From CAVTAE01 sp051649365 (GTDB taxonomy: Bacteria; Deinococcota; Deinococci; Deinococcales; Trueperaceae), in NCBI GenBank assembly GCA_051649365.1, contig JBOFGY010000279.1:1-24635 (forward strand): 24,635 bases of DNA, given 5' to 3'. Of this stretch, positions 14,714 through 22,940 are shown piece after piece (positions within the stretch are counted from its first letter, which is position 1; every line of letters starts with the position of its first letter). Position numbers and translations under genes: made by a program. The notes under the pieces are model-generated. The model saw only the letters and a list, made by a program, of their open reading frames with translations, did not search any database and had not been told where the DNA came from.

Positions 14714-15823
14714 ATGAATTACATCGGTAGAGTAACGGGAAAAGCTTATGACCTCGAGTCTTTCCCCTGGCAGGGCGAAGCAGGTGAGCTTTTAGATTTG
14801 GCTCCTTTCGAGATGGCTTTCGACCTTGAAAAGATACGCTCGAGACCACCGACACTCTGGCGGTATTTAGAAGCTTTACCTTTTGCAAAAAACGATACAG
14901 TGTGGCAGGACGTGACGATGGGCGAGGGCTTTACACCACTTATTGCCCTCGAGTCTAAAGTTCCCAATGTTTTTATCAAAGTAGATTATCAAATGCCTAC
15001 GTTGTCCTTTAAAGACCGAGGTGCGGTGGTGCTCGTGGCGAAGGCTAAATCACTTGGTGCGAAGCAGCTCGTGCAGGACTCGAGCGGAAATGCTGGCACG
15101 AGCATTGCGGCATATGCGGCCAGGGCAGGTTTAAGCTGTGACATTTTTGTTCCTGACAGCACCTCGCCGAAAAAAGTTGCCCAAATGAAAGCGCACGGTG
15201 CCAAGGTGAATCTCGTGCCAGGCACGCGGGAAGATACTGCGAACGTGGTCAAAGACGCAGCCAATCAACCAGGTGTGTTTTATGCAAGCCATGTTTATAA
15301 TCCATTTTTCTATCAAGGCACAAAAACATATGCCTATGAGTTGTGGGAACAACTTGGTTATAAGGTGCCTGATGTCTTGATTCTTCCGGTAGGAAACGGA
15401 ACCTTGGTGTTAGGTGCTTATTATGGTTTTTCTGAGTTGCTTCAGGCAGGGTTAACAGACAAGTTGCCACGGTTTATTGCTATTCAAGCAGCGAAGTGTG
15501 CGCCCCTCGAGAAAGCCTTTAAGGGAGGTCTCGAGGGGGCCGAGCCTGTCGTGAATGAAGGAACACTGGCTGAAGGAATTGCAATAGCCGCACCCGCGAG
15601 ACACGCACAAATTCTCGAGATCATCTACAAAACAGGCGGACATATCCTGAGTGTGCCTGAAGAAGAGATAGAACCTGCCAGGGCCTATTTATCATCAAGG
15701 GGTTACTATGTTGAAATTACAACGGCGATCAACTACGCTGGGTATCTCAAAGCAAAACCAATGATACGCGCGAACGAAACCGTCGTGATTCCCCTGTGTG
15801 GTGCGGGTCTGAAATCAGGTTGA
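14714..15823 (+). CDS. thrC: Threonine synthase
   Basis: 369 aa, fold type II PLP enzyme. Converts O-phosphohomoserine to threonine. PLP Lys100 in LSFKDRGA, phosphate-cradle SSGNAGTS near residue 125, and glycine loop PVGNGTLV near 228, with TLAEGIAIAAPAR in the C-terminal half. The N-terminus lacks the zinc-ribbon cysteines found in some family members. A strong ribosome site (GAGGAGGAAA) precedes the ATG. It stands alone on the plus strand, with a strong terminator 150 bases downstream, and converges on the homoserine dehydrogenase/aldehyde dehydrogenase pair, which would supply its precursor pathway. A different PLP lyase of the same fold remains possible, but threonine synthase fits the motifs and context best. 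Confidence 0.85.
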   Translation: MNYIGRVTGKAYDLESFPWQGEAGELLDLAPFEMAFDLEKIRSRPPTLWRYLEALPFAKNDTVWQDVTMGEGFTPLIALESKVPNVFIKVDYQMPTLSFKDRGAVVLVAKAKSLGAKQLVQDSSGNAGTSIAAYAARAGLSCDIFVPDSTSPKKVAQMKAHGAKVNLVPGTREDTANVVKDAANQPGVFYASHVYNPFFYQGTKTYAYELWEQLGYKVPDVLILPVGNGTLVLGAYYGFSELLQAGLTDKLPRFIAIQAAKCAPLEKAFKGGLEGAEPVVNEGTLAEGIAIAAPARHAQILEIIYKTGGHILSVPEEEIEPARAYLSSRGYYVEITTAINYAGYLKAKPMIRANETVVIPLCGAGLKSG

Positions 15824-15890
15824 AGTGTTCCAGAAACCACTTCCCATACATATATTCAGCTACTGGACTTCGCTGCAATATAAGTGCAGG

Positions 15891-15966
15891 GAGATTGCTT
15901 CGTGGATGCAATAACGCTTGGCTTACCAAGTGCCTGATACACCACAAGCTGAGACTCGCAATGACG
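15891..15966. repeat. REP-like palindromic repeat
   Basis: GAGATTGCTTC at 15891-15901 and CTCGCAATGACG at 15955-15966 match the two ends of the dispersed palindrome (…GTCATTGCGAG…GAAGCAATCTC…) that I know from many unrelated bacterial genomes. The interior holds a small hairpin, CTTGG (15917-15921) with CCAAG (15926-15930). Recognition is from memory of the pattern, so confidence is moderate. Confidence 0.5.
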
Positions 15967-15973
15967 AAGGATA

Positions 15974-16017
15974 GTACGAACGGCGCACCGTGCGCCGTTC
16001 GTACAAATAATTTTTTT
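15974..16017 (+). terminator. Strong intrinsic terminator after threonine synthase
   Basis: A 14-bp perfect stem, GTACGAACGGCGCA (15974-15987) with TGCGCCGTTCGTAC (15991-16004), a 3-base loop, then AAATAATTTTTTT. The T run is on the plus strand, so it ends threonine synthase transcripts. It lies just before the convergent aldehyde dehydrogenase stop. Confidence 0.85.
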
Positions 16018-16026
16018 GTAATATGC

Positions 16027-17460
16027 TTACAGAACCAGGCACGCTACTTTGACTTCGCTCATCTCGAGCATTGCATGCCTTACACCCTCACGCCCCAGGC
16101 CCGAACCTTTTACACCACCAAAGGGCATTGCGTCCACGCGGTAATCGGTTGAGTCGTTGACGATAATCGCACCTGCCTCGAGTTCCCTGATAGCCTGGTG
16201 TGCTGTGTGCAAGCTCGTGGTGAAAATGGCGGCTTGCAAACCGTAGTCAACGCTGTTGGCAAGTTGGATGGCTTCCCCTAACGTCGTAAATTTTTCTAAC
16301 AGCGTGACGGGCCCGTAGATTTCCTCTTGGTAGAGCCTGGTGTGATGCGGTACATTTTCTAAAACGGTTGGTTCAAAAAAGCTGCCACTGCGTTTGCTAC
16401 CAAAAAGCAGCGTCGCGCCGGCCCGAACTGCCGTTAGAACAGTTTCTTCTACGCGCGCGGCGGCTTTTTCAGAAATCATGCAGCCCATATCTGTGGTCTC
16501 GAGACTTTTATCACCCATCTTGTGCCTTGCAGTTGCGTCAATAAACTTTTGTTTGAAAGGTTCATAAACATCTGCCTGAACGAGGAGACGCTGAACGTGC
16601 AAGCAGTTTTGCCCTGCCGCCCAGAATGCCCCAGATACACAGTCAGCAACGGCTTTGTCCAGGTCGGCATCGTTCATCACAATGGTTGGGCAGTTGCTGC
16701 CAAGCTCCATCGAGATTTTTTTAAGACCAGCAAGTTTGATAATTCTTTCGCCTGCTTCGCGGCCACCCGTGAATGACACCATGCGAACCCGTGAATCTGT
16801 TATCAAACGTTCACCCACATCAGGGTTACACACCAGAACTTGCAAGACCTCGCGGGGGAGACCTGCTTCATAAAAACATTCAGCAAGTTTGAGTGCGGTG
16901 AGAGGTGTGGCTGACGCAGGTTTGAGGAGTACCGCGTTACCCGCAGCAATCGCAGGTCCGAGTTTGTGCGCGACTAAATTAAGCGGGTCGTTAAAGGGTG
17001 TGATTGCTGTAATAATGCCGAGAGGTTCGCGGGTCGTATAACCGATTCTATTTTCACTGCCAGGGCGTTGGTCAAAAGGAATTGTTTCACCTGTAAGCCG
17101 TCTGGCTTCTTCAGCACTTATTCGCAACGTCATCACGCAACGTGCAGCTTCTTTGCGGGCTTCACGAATCGTTTTGATGCCTTCACTCGAGATTAGTTTG
17201 GCAAACTCTTCTGCCTTTGCTTCAACAAGGTCGGCAACTTTGGAAAGAATATGGATGCGCTCGTGCGTTGGTAAACGTTTGGCAATGTCTTTACCTATCA
17301 CAGCAACGTTTAAGGCGCGCTCGACATCTGCCTGTGTCGCTTGCTGTATCGTTTGAATAAGACTATCGTCTTGTGGATTGCGAACCTCGAGCCACTGCGC
17401 TTCTAGGGGTTGAGCTTGCGTGACGACGCTTTGCGTTCGCGGCGAGTCAGCAACGTTCAT
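16027..17460 (-). CDS. NAD(P)-dependent aldehyde dehydrogenase family protein
   Basis: 477 aa, full length. Oxidises an aldehyde to its acid. Catalytic Cys286 in GQNCLHVQR, general-base Glu252 in MELGSN, oxyanion Asn157 in PFNDPLN, and cofactor segments KPASATPL and FTGGREAG near 180-235. The C-terminal EEIYGPVT and PFGGVKGSGLGREG blocks are intact. Overall wording is closest, to my eye, to the lactaldehyde/phosphonoacetaldehyde-dehydrogenase-like branch. It overlaps the homoserine dehydrogenase stop by 4 bases, so it is the second gene of that operon; a role linked to aspartate-semialdehyde or homoserine metabolism would be novel and is only inferred. Substrate unknown. Confidence 0.85.
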   Translation of the reverse strand: MNVADSPRTQSVVTQAQPLEAQWLEVRNPQDDSLIQTIQQATQADVERALNVAVIGKDIAKRLPTHERIHILSKVADLVEAKAEEFAKLISSEGIKTIREARKEAARCVMTLRISAEEARRLTGETIPFDQRPGSENRIGYTTREPLGIITAITPFNDPLNLVAHKLGPAIAAGNAVLLKPASATPLTALKLAECFYEAGLPREVLQVLVCNPDVGERLITDSRVRMVSFTGGREAGERIIKLAGLKKISMELGSNCPTIVMNDADLDKAVADCVSGAFWAAGQNCLHVQRLLVQADVYEPFKQKFIDATARHKMGDKSLETTDMGCMISEKAAARVEETVLTAVRAGATLLFGSKRSGSFFEPTVLENVPHHTRLYQEEIYGPVTLLEKFTTLGEAIQLANSVDYGLQAAIFTTSLHTAHQAIRELEAGAIIVNDSTDYRVDAMPFGGVKGSGLGREGVRHAMLEMSEVKVACLVL

Positions 17461-18494
17461 AGCTTCACATCCTGACGGTGAATGGCAAGAATGTCTTGCA
17501 AGAGTGCGTAGGCAGTTTCTTTGCGCCCTGCACCTGCACCGATGACGGTTGTTTCACCAAGTAAATCTGTCGTGTAGGTGAGCGCGTTGGTTGCGCCCAT
17601 TACATTGGCGAGTGGGTGGGTTAAAGAAATGCGCTGTGGTTTCACGGATGCTTTAACAGAGCTATCTTGACGCTCGAGCCTGCCTATAAGTTTCCAGCGT
17701 TCACCGTTTGCTTTTGCATCCTCAATATCTTGCAAAGTCAACTTGCTAATACCTTCACGCACCACATCAGAGACTTTCAAATCTATGCCCATTAAAACAT
17801 TGGCGAGAATGGCGACTTTACCCGCAGCATCAAAGCCTTCGACATCACCCGTTGGGTCGGCTTCGGCGTAACCTTTGCTCTGTGCTTCGTTGAGCGCGTC
17901 CTCGTAACTCATGCCGTTTTCCATTTGGGTGAGGATGTAGTTTGTGGTGCCGTTAAGAATGCCTTCAATCTTCTGAAGACCTGCCCCGCCTAGTAATTCT
18001 TGACCTAAACGCATGGTCGGGGTTCCACTCATCACCGAACCCTCGACCCCAAAAACAACGTGGTTGTCTTTGGCAAGTTGACTGAGTTCTTTATAGTAAA
18101 GCGCGACAGGGCCTTTGTTGGTCGTGACAGCGTGTTTACCATTTTCCAAAGCCGTGCGAACATAACTCGAGGCGGGTTCACCTGTTTGTAAATCTGTAAA
18201 ACTCATTTCACATAAGATGTCATACTCGGCACCTTGCACGGTGTCCAGAGCGTTCCAGCCTTTGTGGGTAGCCTGGATGGTCTCGAGTGCGTCTTCTGCA
18301 CCCAACAAGGCTTTGAGATTAAGCCCACCTGGTTCATAGACACTGCCTTTACGTGCGTCACTCACGGCAACGATGACAAGTTCTATGCCAAATTGCTGTT
18401 GATAGATTGCGCCATAATCACAAATGACTTGTGCCAAAGTTTGCCCGACGTTGCCAAAGCCAATCAGGGCCAGACGGTAGCGTTTGTGCTTCAT
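17457..18494 (-). CDS. hom: Homoserine dehydrogenase without ACT domain
   Basis: 345 aa. Reduces aspartate-4-semialdehyde to homoserine with NAD(P)H, the branch point to threonine and methionine. N-terminal Rossmann motif IGFGNVGQ (residues 11-18), VTTNKGPVA lysine loop near 128-136, GILNGTTNYIL, and the family signature GYAEADPTGDVEGFDAAGK. The length is ~90 residues short of enzymes that carry a C-terminal ACT regulatory domain, so feedback by threonine through that domain is absent. GACAGGAGTTTTATG gives a good Shine-Dalgarno. First gene of a two-gene operon with the aldehyde dehydrogenase. Confidence 0.92.
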   Translation of the reverse strand: MKHKRYRLALIGFGNVGQTLAQVICDYGAIYQQQFGIELVIVAVSDARKGSVYEPGGLNLKALLGAEDALETIQATHKGWNALDTVQGAEYDILCEMSFTDLQTGEPASSYVRTALENGKHAVTTNKGPVALYYKELSQLAKDNHVVFGVEGSVMSGTPTMRLGQELLGGAGLQKIEGILNGTTNYILTQMENGMSYEDALNEAQSKGYAEADPTGDVEGFDAAGKVAILANVLMGIDLKVSDVVREGISKLTLQDIEDAKANGERWKLIGRLERQDSSVKASVKPQRISLTHPLANVMGATNALTYTTDLLGETTVIGAGAGRKETAYALLQDILAIHRQDVKL

Positions 18495-18650
18495 AAAACT
18501 CCTGTCTATTCTTGCTTTTATGATAGAAAGTCAGGGGCAAAAAAGCATCAGACGTTTTGTACAGAAGTCGGAAAAGCATGTTTTACATCTTGTCTAGTTT
18601 TTATTCGTGTAAGCCTGTGGTTGTAAAATATTGAGTTCGATCATTGCGTA

Positions 18651-18759
18651 GCAAAAGAAGTTCAAAAGTATAGTGGTGAGCTGCGGTAACAAGGGGTTGC
18701 AACCCCTTGTTATGCCCGACATAGGTGAACTGAGTGCAGAGCTTTTGAACTTCTTTTGC
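18651..18759. repeat. Nested inverted repeat, candidate MITE-like element
   Basis: Outer arms GCAAAAGAAGTTCAAAAG (18651-18668) and its exact complement (18742-18759) are 18 bp each. The centre-left holds a perfect 26-bp palindrome at 18687-18712 with half-site TAACAAGGGGTTG. The two palindromes are not concentric, so about 18 and 29 bases of single-stranded sequence separate them. No T run follows on either strand. It fills the 314-base gap between the S41 peptidase stop and the hom start; nothing else is visible there. Size and form fit a small non-autonomous element or a structured RNA. Confidence 0.75.
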
Positions 18760-18808
18760 GCTATAGCTCAACACTGCACAAAGTTGAAAACCCAAACAAC
18801 AAACATTC

Positions 18809-20140
18809 TTACGTGCTGGCTCGAGTTAGCACGTTGCGTGCTTCGTTTAGGCCAGCCTCGAGCCCTTCCCAAAAATTTCCCTTGCCTGGTGTGGGTGTGA
18901 CAAGCGTTGGGGGAATGCCAAGATTCTCGTACCACTTGCCGTCCGCAGCGATGTAAATTTCATTGGAGATTCTAGCTTTCCAGCCATTAGGCAAGGTAAA
19001 GGGCATCGAGTCAGAAAGCCCGCCCCAGGTTGGTTGACCCAAAATCGTTCCTTGGGGCAAAACGCGAAAGCCAAAGGTGGCAATTTCTGCGGCACTACAG
19101 GTCGAGGCACTGGTTAAAAGTGCGAAGGGTTTTGAGTAACCCATGCGCTTACTAGGCATCACATAAACATCGTGCGATGTCAGAGGATAACCACGTAAAA
19201 CTGCGTGTTTGGAAAAGGCTAAACGTGGCTTATCTGTAAAGCGTGAAACGACCTCGAGCGAGGCCGCGTCCATGCCACCTTGGTTAAACCGAATATCAAT
19301 GATGATGCCTCGAGTGTTTTGCAAATCAGTCAGGGCTTCATCGAGTGCTGTACTAAAAACGGCAAGCTGTTCTTCTTCTGTGGCACTACGTTCGGGTTCG
19401 CAAAAGTCAGAGCAATCATGAAATGCTAAATAGCCCAAGTTGTCCTCGAGCCTTCCCCACACGAGTTTATTGTTGGCACCCGTTTTTGCAGCTCCACGCA
19501 AAACGCGCTGCGCGCTGTACTCGAGCATTGAGTCGTCACGGGAAATGTCCCGCGTTCCTGTCTGGCGTGAACAGGCATCATCCCAGGCTGCAAAAAAAGC
19601 ACTCTCTTCAGGGTTAGGAACAAAAAACGTTTTTCCCAACGCCCAAAACTTGGCGTGGCGGTCATCAAGTGAACGGATGATGTCTTCCATAATGTTGTAC
19701 AGGTCTTCGTCACTGGTTTTGGCATGGACAGCAGCTCGAGCTTTTTCGGTTACTGTTTTCCAATCAATACCGCGTTCTTTGGTAAAGCCAAAGTGATTCG
19801 TTAAGGTTGACAGGAAGAACTCGAGGTTAAGCTGCGCTTCAGGGTTTGTGTTATCTTTGCTAAACACAGGCACACTTGGCAAAGCACTTAGCCGTTTCAA
19901 ATCATAAGGAATAATGCCGTAAGTAAATGTGACCTCGAGGGTGCTCGAGGGCTTCTTGACGACTGAGGTAAATTCGGCGAGCAGTTTTTCTACAGGAATT
20001 TCATCATTCAATACGAGAGCGACATCACTCGTAAAGTAATGTCGCCCAAGGTCTTGCGAAAATTCAAAGATTTCGTTGTAGCCAACTTTTTGCCAAATAC
20101 CCAGCAGGTCTTGTAAAGCGATGGTGGAAGCCTTTTTCAT
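18809..20140 (-). CDS. S41 family peptidase (tricorn/IRBP-like, S41B)
   Basis: 443 aa serine protease of the C-terminal processing peptidase clan. GIIIDIRFNQGG near residue 280, the nucleophile Ser in TSASTCSAAE near 340, and GTILGQPTWGG after it. A Lys at the position used by CtpA-type enzymes (TxGKG) is absent; instead DDRHAKFW near 160 supplies a His and SNEIY near 395 an acidic residue, as in the S41B group. No signal peptide, so it seems cytoplasmic, which is unusual for the family. The ATG overlaps the stop of the Cys/Met PLP enzyme by 4 bases, so the two are co-translated. A processing or degradative role with that enzyme is not obvious. Confidence 0.85.
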   Translation of the reverse strand: MKKASTIALQDLLGIWQKVGYNEIFEFSQDLGRHYFTSDVALVLNDEIPVEKLLAEFTSVVKKPSSTLEVTFTYGIIPYDLKRLSALPSVPVFSKDNTNPEAQLNLEFFLSTLTNHFGFTKERGIDWKTVTEKARAAVHAKTSDEDLYNIMEDIIRSLDDRHAKFWALGKTFFVPNPEESAFFAAWDDACSRQTGTRDISRDDSMLEYSAQRVLRGAAKTGANNKLVWGRLEDNLGYLAFHDCSDFCEPERSATEEEQLAVFSTALDEALTDLQNTRGIIIDIRFNQGGMDAASLEVVSRFTDKPRLAFSKHAVLRGYPLTSHDVYVMPSKRMGYSKPFALLTSASTCSAAEIATFGFRVLPQGTILGQPTWGGLSDSMPFTLPNGWKARISNEIYIAADGKWYENLGIPPTLVTPTPGKGNFWEGLEAGLNEARNVLTRAST

Positions 20141-21369
20141 GCGGCGACAAGTTCTTTTTCGGCAATCGGCGTAGCGGCGAGAGCTTGCTCTAAATCGGCA
20201 ATTAAGTCATTGACATCTTCAATGCCTGTCGAATAACGAATCAGTGCTTCAGGAATGCCAAGCGCGGCGCGTTCTTCGGCGGAGCACTCGACGTGACTTG
20301 TCGTGGCAGGTGGCCCGACAACCGTTTCTACAGGGCCAAGATTCGCGGCGCGGTGTGCGAGTTTGAGTTTGGGCAAGAATGCTTTGACCGTTGCCAAATC
20401 ACCTTTCAGGGCAAAGCTCATCATGCCACCAAAACCGCGCATCTGTTTTTTGGCGAGGTCGTGCTGGGGGTGAGACTCGAGCCCTGGATAGAAGACTCTT
20501 TCGACTTTCGGGTGAGCCTCGAGATAGCGTGCTACGGCAAGAGCATTTTCATTTTGCTGCTTGATGCGAATCGCTAAGGTTTTCATACCGCGCAAAAGTA
20601 AATAGGCAGCAAAGGGGTCGAGCGTGGCACCTGTGATTTCGCGGTAGTGGTACACCTGCTTGACGAGTTCTTTTTTACCGCAAATCACACCACCAAGCGC
20701 GTCCGCGTGACCGCCTAAAAATTTGCTGGCACTATGCAAGACAATATCGGCACCTAGCTCGAGCGGGTTTTGGTTCATCGGTGTAGCAAAGGTGTTATCT
20801 ACAATAACGATGGCTCCAGCTTTTTTGCCCGCTTTGGCCAAGTGTTCAATGTCCTGAAGTTTCAACGTAGGATTGGTGGGTGTTTCCAAATACAGAACTT
20901 GGCAGCCCTTGGCAATTTCCGCCTCGACTTCTTCTGCGCTCGTGGTGTCGCACAGTTTGCTCGTGACACCCATGCGCGGTAGAAATTCGGTAAAGACGAG
21001 TGAGGTGCCACCGTAAGTATCTTTAACCGAAACAACGCGGTCACCTTGTTTCAAAAAGGTAAACAGCGTGTTGGAAATGGCGGCCATGCCTGTAGCAAAG
21101 CTCGTGGCGGCTTCGGCTCCCTCGAGCGTCTTAACTTTATCTTCAAAAGCACGCACGGTGGGATTCGTGTTACGGCTGTAAATGTGACCGACTTTTTTAC
21201 CAAGCGCGACATCCTGCCATTCGTCTATGTCGTCGTAACCGTAGGAGATACTCTGCACGATAGGCACTTGCGTGGCGCGTTCGACCAAGTATTCTTCTTC
21301 ACCACTCCAAATCGCTTGGGTTGCCTTGCCTAGATTCTTCATATCATTTTGCTTTGTATTATTTTTCAT
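20137..21369 (-). CDS. Cys/Met metabolism PLP-dependent enzyme (cystathionine gamma-synthase/lyase family)
   Basis: 410 aa, fold type I PLP enzyme of the transsulfuration family. PLP Lys216 in HSASKFLGGH, VDNTFATP with the PLP-pyridine Asp near 191, Tyr64/Arg66-type YSRNTNPT segment, FATGMAAIS phosphate loop near 91, and the C-terminal SVGIE-like block (YSTGIEDVNDLIADL). Members interconvert homoserine esters, cysteine, cystathionine and methionine; motifs alone do not separate gamma-synthase, gamma-lyase and methionine gamma-lyase. With homoserine dehydrogenase and threonine synthase nearby, a role at the homoserine/methionine branch is likely. GGAG lies 8 bases before the ATG. Divergent from the PucR regulator, which may control it. 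Confidence 0.88.
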   Translation of the reverse strand: MKNNTKQNDMKNLGKATQAIWSGEEEYLVERATQVPIVQSISYGYDDIDEWQDVALGKKVGHIYSRNTNPTVRAFEDKVKTLEGAEAATSFATGMAAISNTLFTFLKQGDRVVSVKDTYGGTSLVFTEFLPRMGVTSKLCDTTSAEEVEAEIAKGCQVLYLETPTNPTLKLQDIEHLAKAGKKAGAIVIVDNTFATPMNQNPLELGADIVLHSASKFLGGHADALGGVICGKKELVKQVYHYREITGATLDPFAAYLLLRGMKTLAIRIKQQNENALAVARYLEAHPKVERVFYPGLESHPQHDLAKKQMRGFGGMMSFALKGDLATVKAFLPKLKLAHRAANLGPVETVVGPPATTSHVECSAEERAALGIPEALIRYSTGIEDVNDLIADLEQALAATPIAEKELVAA

Positions 21370-21395
21370 GGCACTATCTCCTCGAGAGCTGTTGT

Positions 21396-21419
21396 TCCAC
21401 AGCTTGACACACCTGTGGA
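21396..21419. promoter_or_regulatory. Dyad in the divergent Cys/Met-PucR intergenic region
   Basis: TCCACAG (21396-21402) and CTGTGGA (21413-21419), 7-bp arms around a 10-base spacer, about one helical turn and a half between arm centres. It lies 27 bases before the Cys/Met gene start and ~105 before the PucR start, a sensible place for an operator. The binding protein is unknown; PucR itself is a candidate. Confidence 0.4.
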
Positions 21420-21511
21420 CGACTTACGCTTCATTCATGATAGCTCTATGGTAAAGACTAGACCCCTTCTCGTCATCAGACAGTGTGTATAGGAAAGGCT
21501 TAAAAACGTTC

Positions 21512-21517
21512 TATACT
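21512..21517 (+). promoter_or_regulatory. -10 box of the PucR regulator, predicted leaderless
   Basis: TATACT is 6 bases before the ATG at 21524, placing the transcript start on the start codon. No good -35 is visible at 16-18 bases upstream, so an activator may be needed. Confidence 0.5.
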
Positions 21518-21523
21518 TTGTCT

Positions 21524-22699
21524 ATGGCTGGGTCTGTAGTCAAATCCTATACTGCCTTTAGAAAAATGCTCACCTTAGCTGAAACCGTGCAGTTACCTGC
21601 TTTTAAGTCGGCGCGGCTCCTGACCACTCAACCCTTGTTGCTGAACCGTGAAGTCAAAGGGGTATCTGTGATTGAGGTTCCCGTCGAGGATTTTATTCGC
21701 GCTGATGAACTGGTGTTGAGTACCGCTATGAACATCGGTCACGACGCGGCCCTGATGACACAATTTGTGGGAGATGTGGCCGTGGCTGGTGCAACAGCCC
21801 TGGCAGTTTCGATAGGGCCTTATGCTTCAGGGTTTCCAGCAGAAGCCTTAGCGATTGCTGAGGAACATCAGTTGGCTCTGCTCGAGCTACCCTGGGAAGT
21901 GCGTTTTAGCGACCTCACCGAAGCGGTATTGCGCCGCATTTTAGAAGAACAACTCGAGGCCAAACACCGCGACGAATTTCTTTGGTCACTGGCAAACGGC
22001 ACGGTTCCCCTAGACCAGGCCCACGCCAAAGCCAAGCGGTATGGTTTTGATTTGTCCAAACCTTATGTCGTGATGGTGGCGCACCTGCGGGAAGAGAACG
22101 TACCGAGTCAACTTGTTTACAGCGTTCAGCAACGCGCCGCGAGTGAAGGGCTCGAGTCGCTTTGCGCGTTACTGGGTCAACAGCTTTTGCTGTGTCTGCC
22201 AACCCTGTCCAAAGAAAGGCTCGTGACATTTTGTAACGCTTTGGCAGAAACATTTCCTCGAGCTTCTTTTATTTGGGGAGTCGGCGAAGATGTGAGTTCA
22301 CCCGAAGCCTTTGCAAAAAGTTATGGTGAAGCCCGCATTGCCTGTGATGTCGGTCTTAAATTACAGCGTAGCCGCGTCACTTTTGCGAGTGATATTGCAC
22401 TTGACAAAATGCTCTTGCGCTTAAAAGAAGAACCTGAAAGCCGCCAGCTTTACGTGCGCTATTTAGAACCGCTCATTACCTATCAACGCGAATCTGACGT
22501 GCAAGTCTTGGAGACCCTGCAAACCTACCTGGAGTGTCAGGGTAACGTAACGCAGACTGCCGAGAAACTTGGCGTTCACCGCCAGACCTTGCTCTACCGT
22601 TTGGAAAAGCTCGAGGCGATTGGAAAGATGAGCCTGAAATCTCGCAAGGATGTGTTGGCATTGGAGCTTTGTTTGCGGGTGTATGGGCTCGAGGCTTGA
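21524..22699 (+). CDS. PucR family transcriptional regulator
   Basis: 391 aa. N-terminal PucR sensory domain (MLTLAETVQLPAFKSARLL to about residue 130, with DELVLSTAMNIG), a middle CdaR/GGDEF-like region (~160-300) with FIWGVGEDVSS and YGEARIACDVG, and a C-terminal helix-turn-helix (LETLQTYLECQGNVTQTAEK then LGVHRQTLLYRLEKLE). Such regulators often respond to amino acids or purines and control the neighbouring catabolic gene. I start at 21524 rather than an upstream alternative at 21485 because TATACT lies exactly 6 bases before this ATG. It diverges from the Cys/Met PLP gene, its likeliest target. Confidence 0.88.
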   Translation: MAGSVVKSYTAFRKMLTLAETVQLPAFKSARLLTTQPLLLNREVKGVSVIEVPVEDFIRADELVLSTAMNIGHDAALMTQFVGDVAVAGATALAVSIGPYASGFPAEALAIAEEHQLALLELPWEVRFSDLTEAVLRRILEEQLEAKHRDEFLWSLANGTVPLDQAHAKAKRYGFDLSKPYVVMVAHLREENVPSQLVYSVQQRAASEGLESLCALLGQQLLLCLPTLSKERLVTFCNALAETFPRASFIWGVGEDVSSPEAFAKSYGEARIACDVGLKLQRSRVTFASDIALDKMLLRLKEEPESRQLYVRYLEPLITYQRESDVQVLETLQTYLECQGNVTQTAEKLGVHRQTLLYRLEKLEAIGKMSLKSRKDVLALELCLRVYGLEA

Positions 22700-22903
22700 C
22701 GTAACAATTAGATTATGGGCCTAGTTAGTCCTAAACAAGTAGCTTTATATCTGGCAATCACGTACTTTTTGTAACCAAGTTTCTGAGACTTATACGCTCT
22801 TGGCTATTATCATTTTAACTTTCAAACCAGTTTGAACAATTCTGCTCCATAAAACATTATTTTCAAAAAGGTGTTACCTATTTCATCTTGTTCCAACCCC
22901 CTC
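22700..22903. other. AT-rich intergenic region with a short palindrome
   Basis: No gene visible. The only structure I see is the perfect dyad TTCAAAC (22821-22827), CA, GTTTGAA (22830-22836), which could be an operator for the downstream MerR unit or an unrelated site. No clear terminator for the PucR gene is seen. Confidence 0.4.
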
Positions 22904-22934
22904 TTGACCTAAAGTTAGCTTTAGGGTGTAGGGT
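22904..22934 (+). promoter_or_regulatory. MerR-type promoter and operator, leaderless
   Basis: -35 TTGACC (22904-22909), a 19-base spacer and -10 TAGGGT (22929-22934). The spacer holds the perfect dyad CCTAAAG-TTAG-CTTTAGG (22908-22925). The long spacer with a dyad between the boxes is the hallmark of promoters twisted open by MerR regulators. The GTG start at 22941 is 6 bases after the -10, so the mRNA should be leaderless and the operon autoregulated. Confidence 0.85.
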
Positions 22935-22940
22935 AGGTGT

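Noticed and set aside
16027..17460. Aspartate-semialdehyde dehydrogenase as identity of the aldehyde dehydrogenase
   Set aside because: Sequence is of the general ALDH superfamily (Cys286, Glu252), not the Asd fold.
21404..21430. TTGACA at 21404 as -35 of the PucR promoter
   Set aside because: No -10 hexamer at 16-18 bases; the better -10 (TATACT) is 100 bases further on. The hexamer lies inside the dyad spacer.
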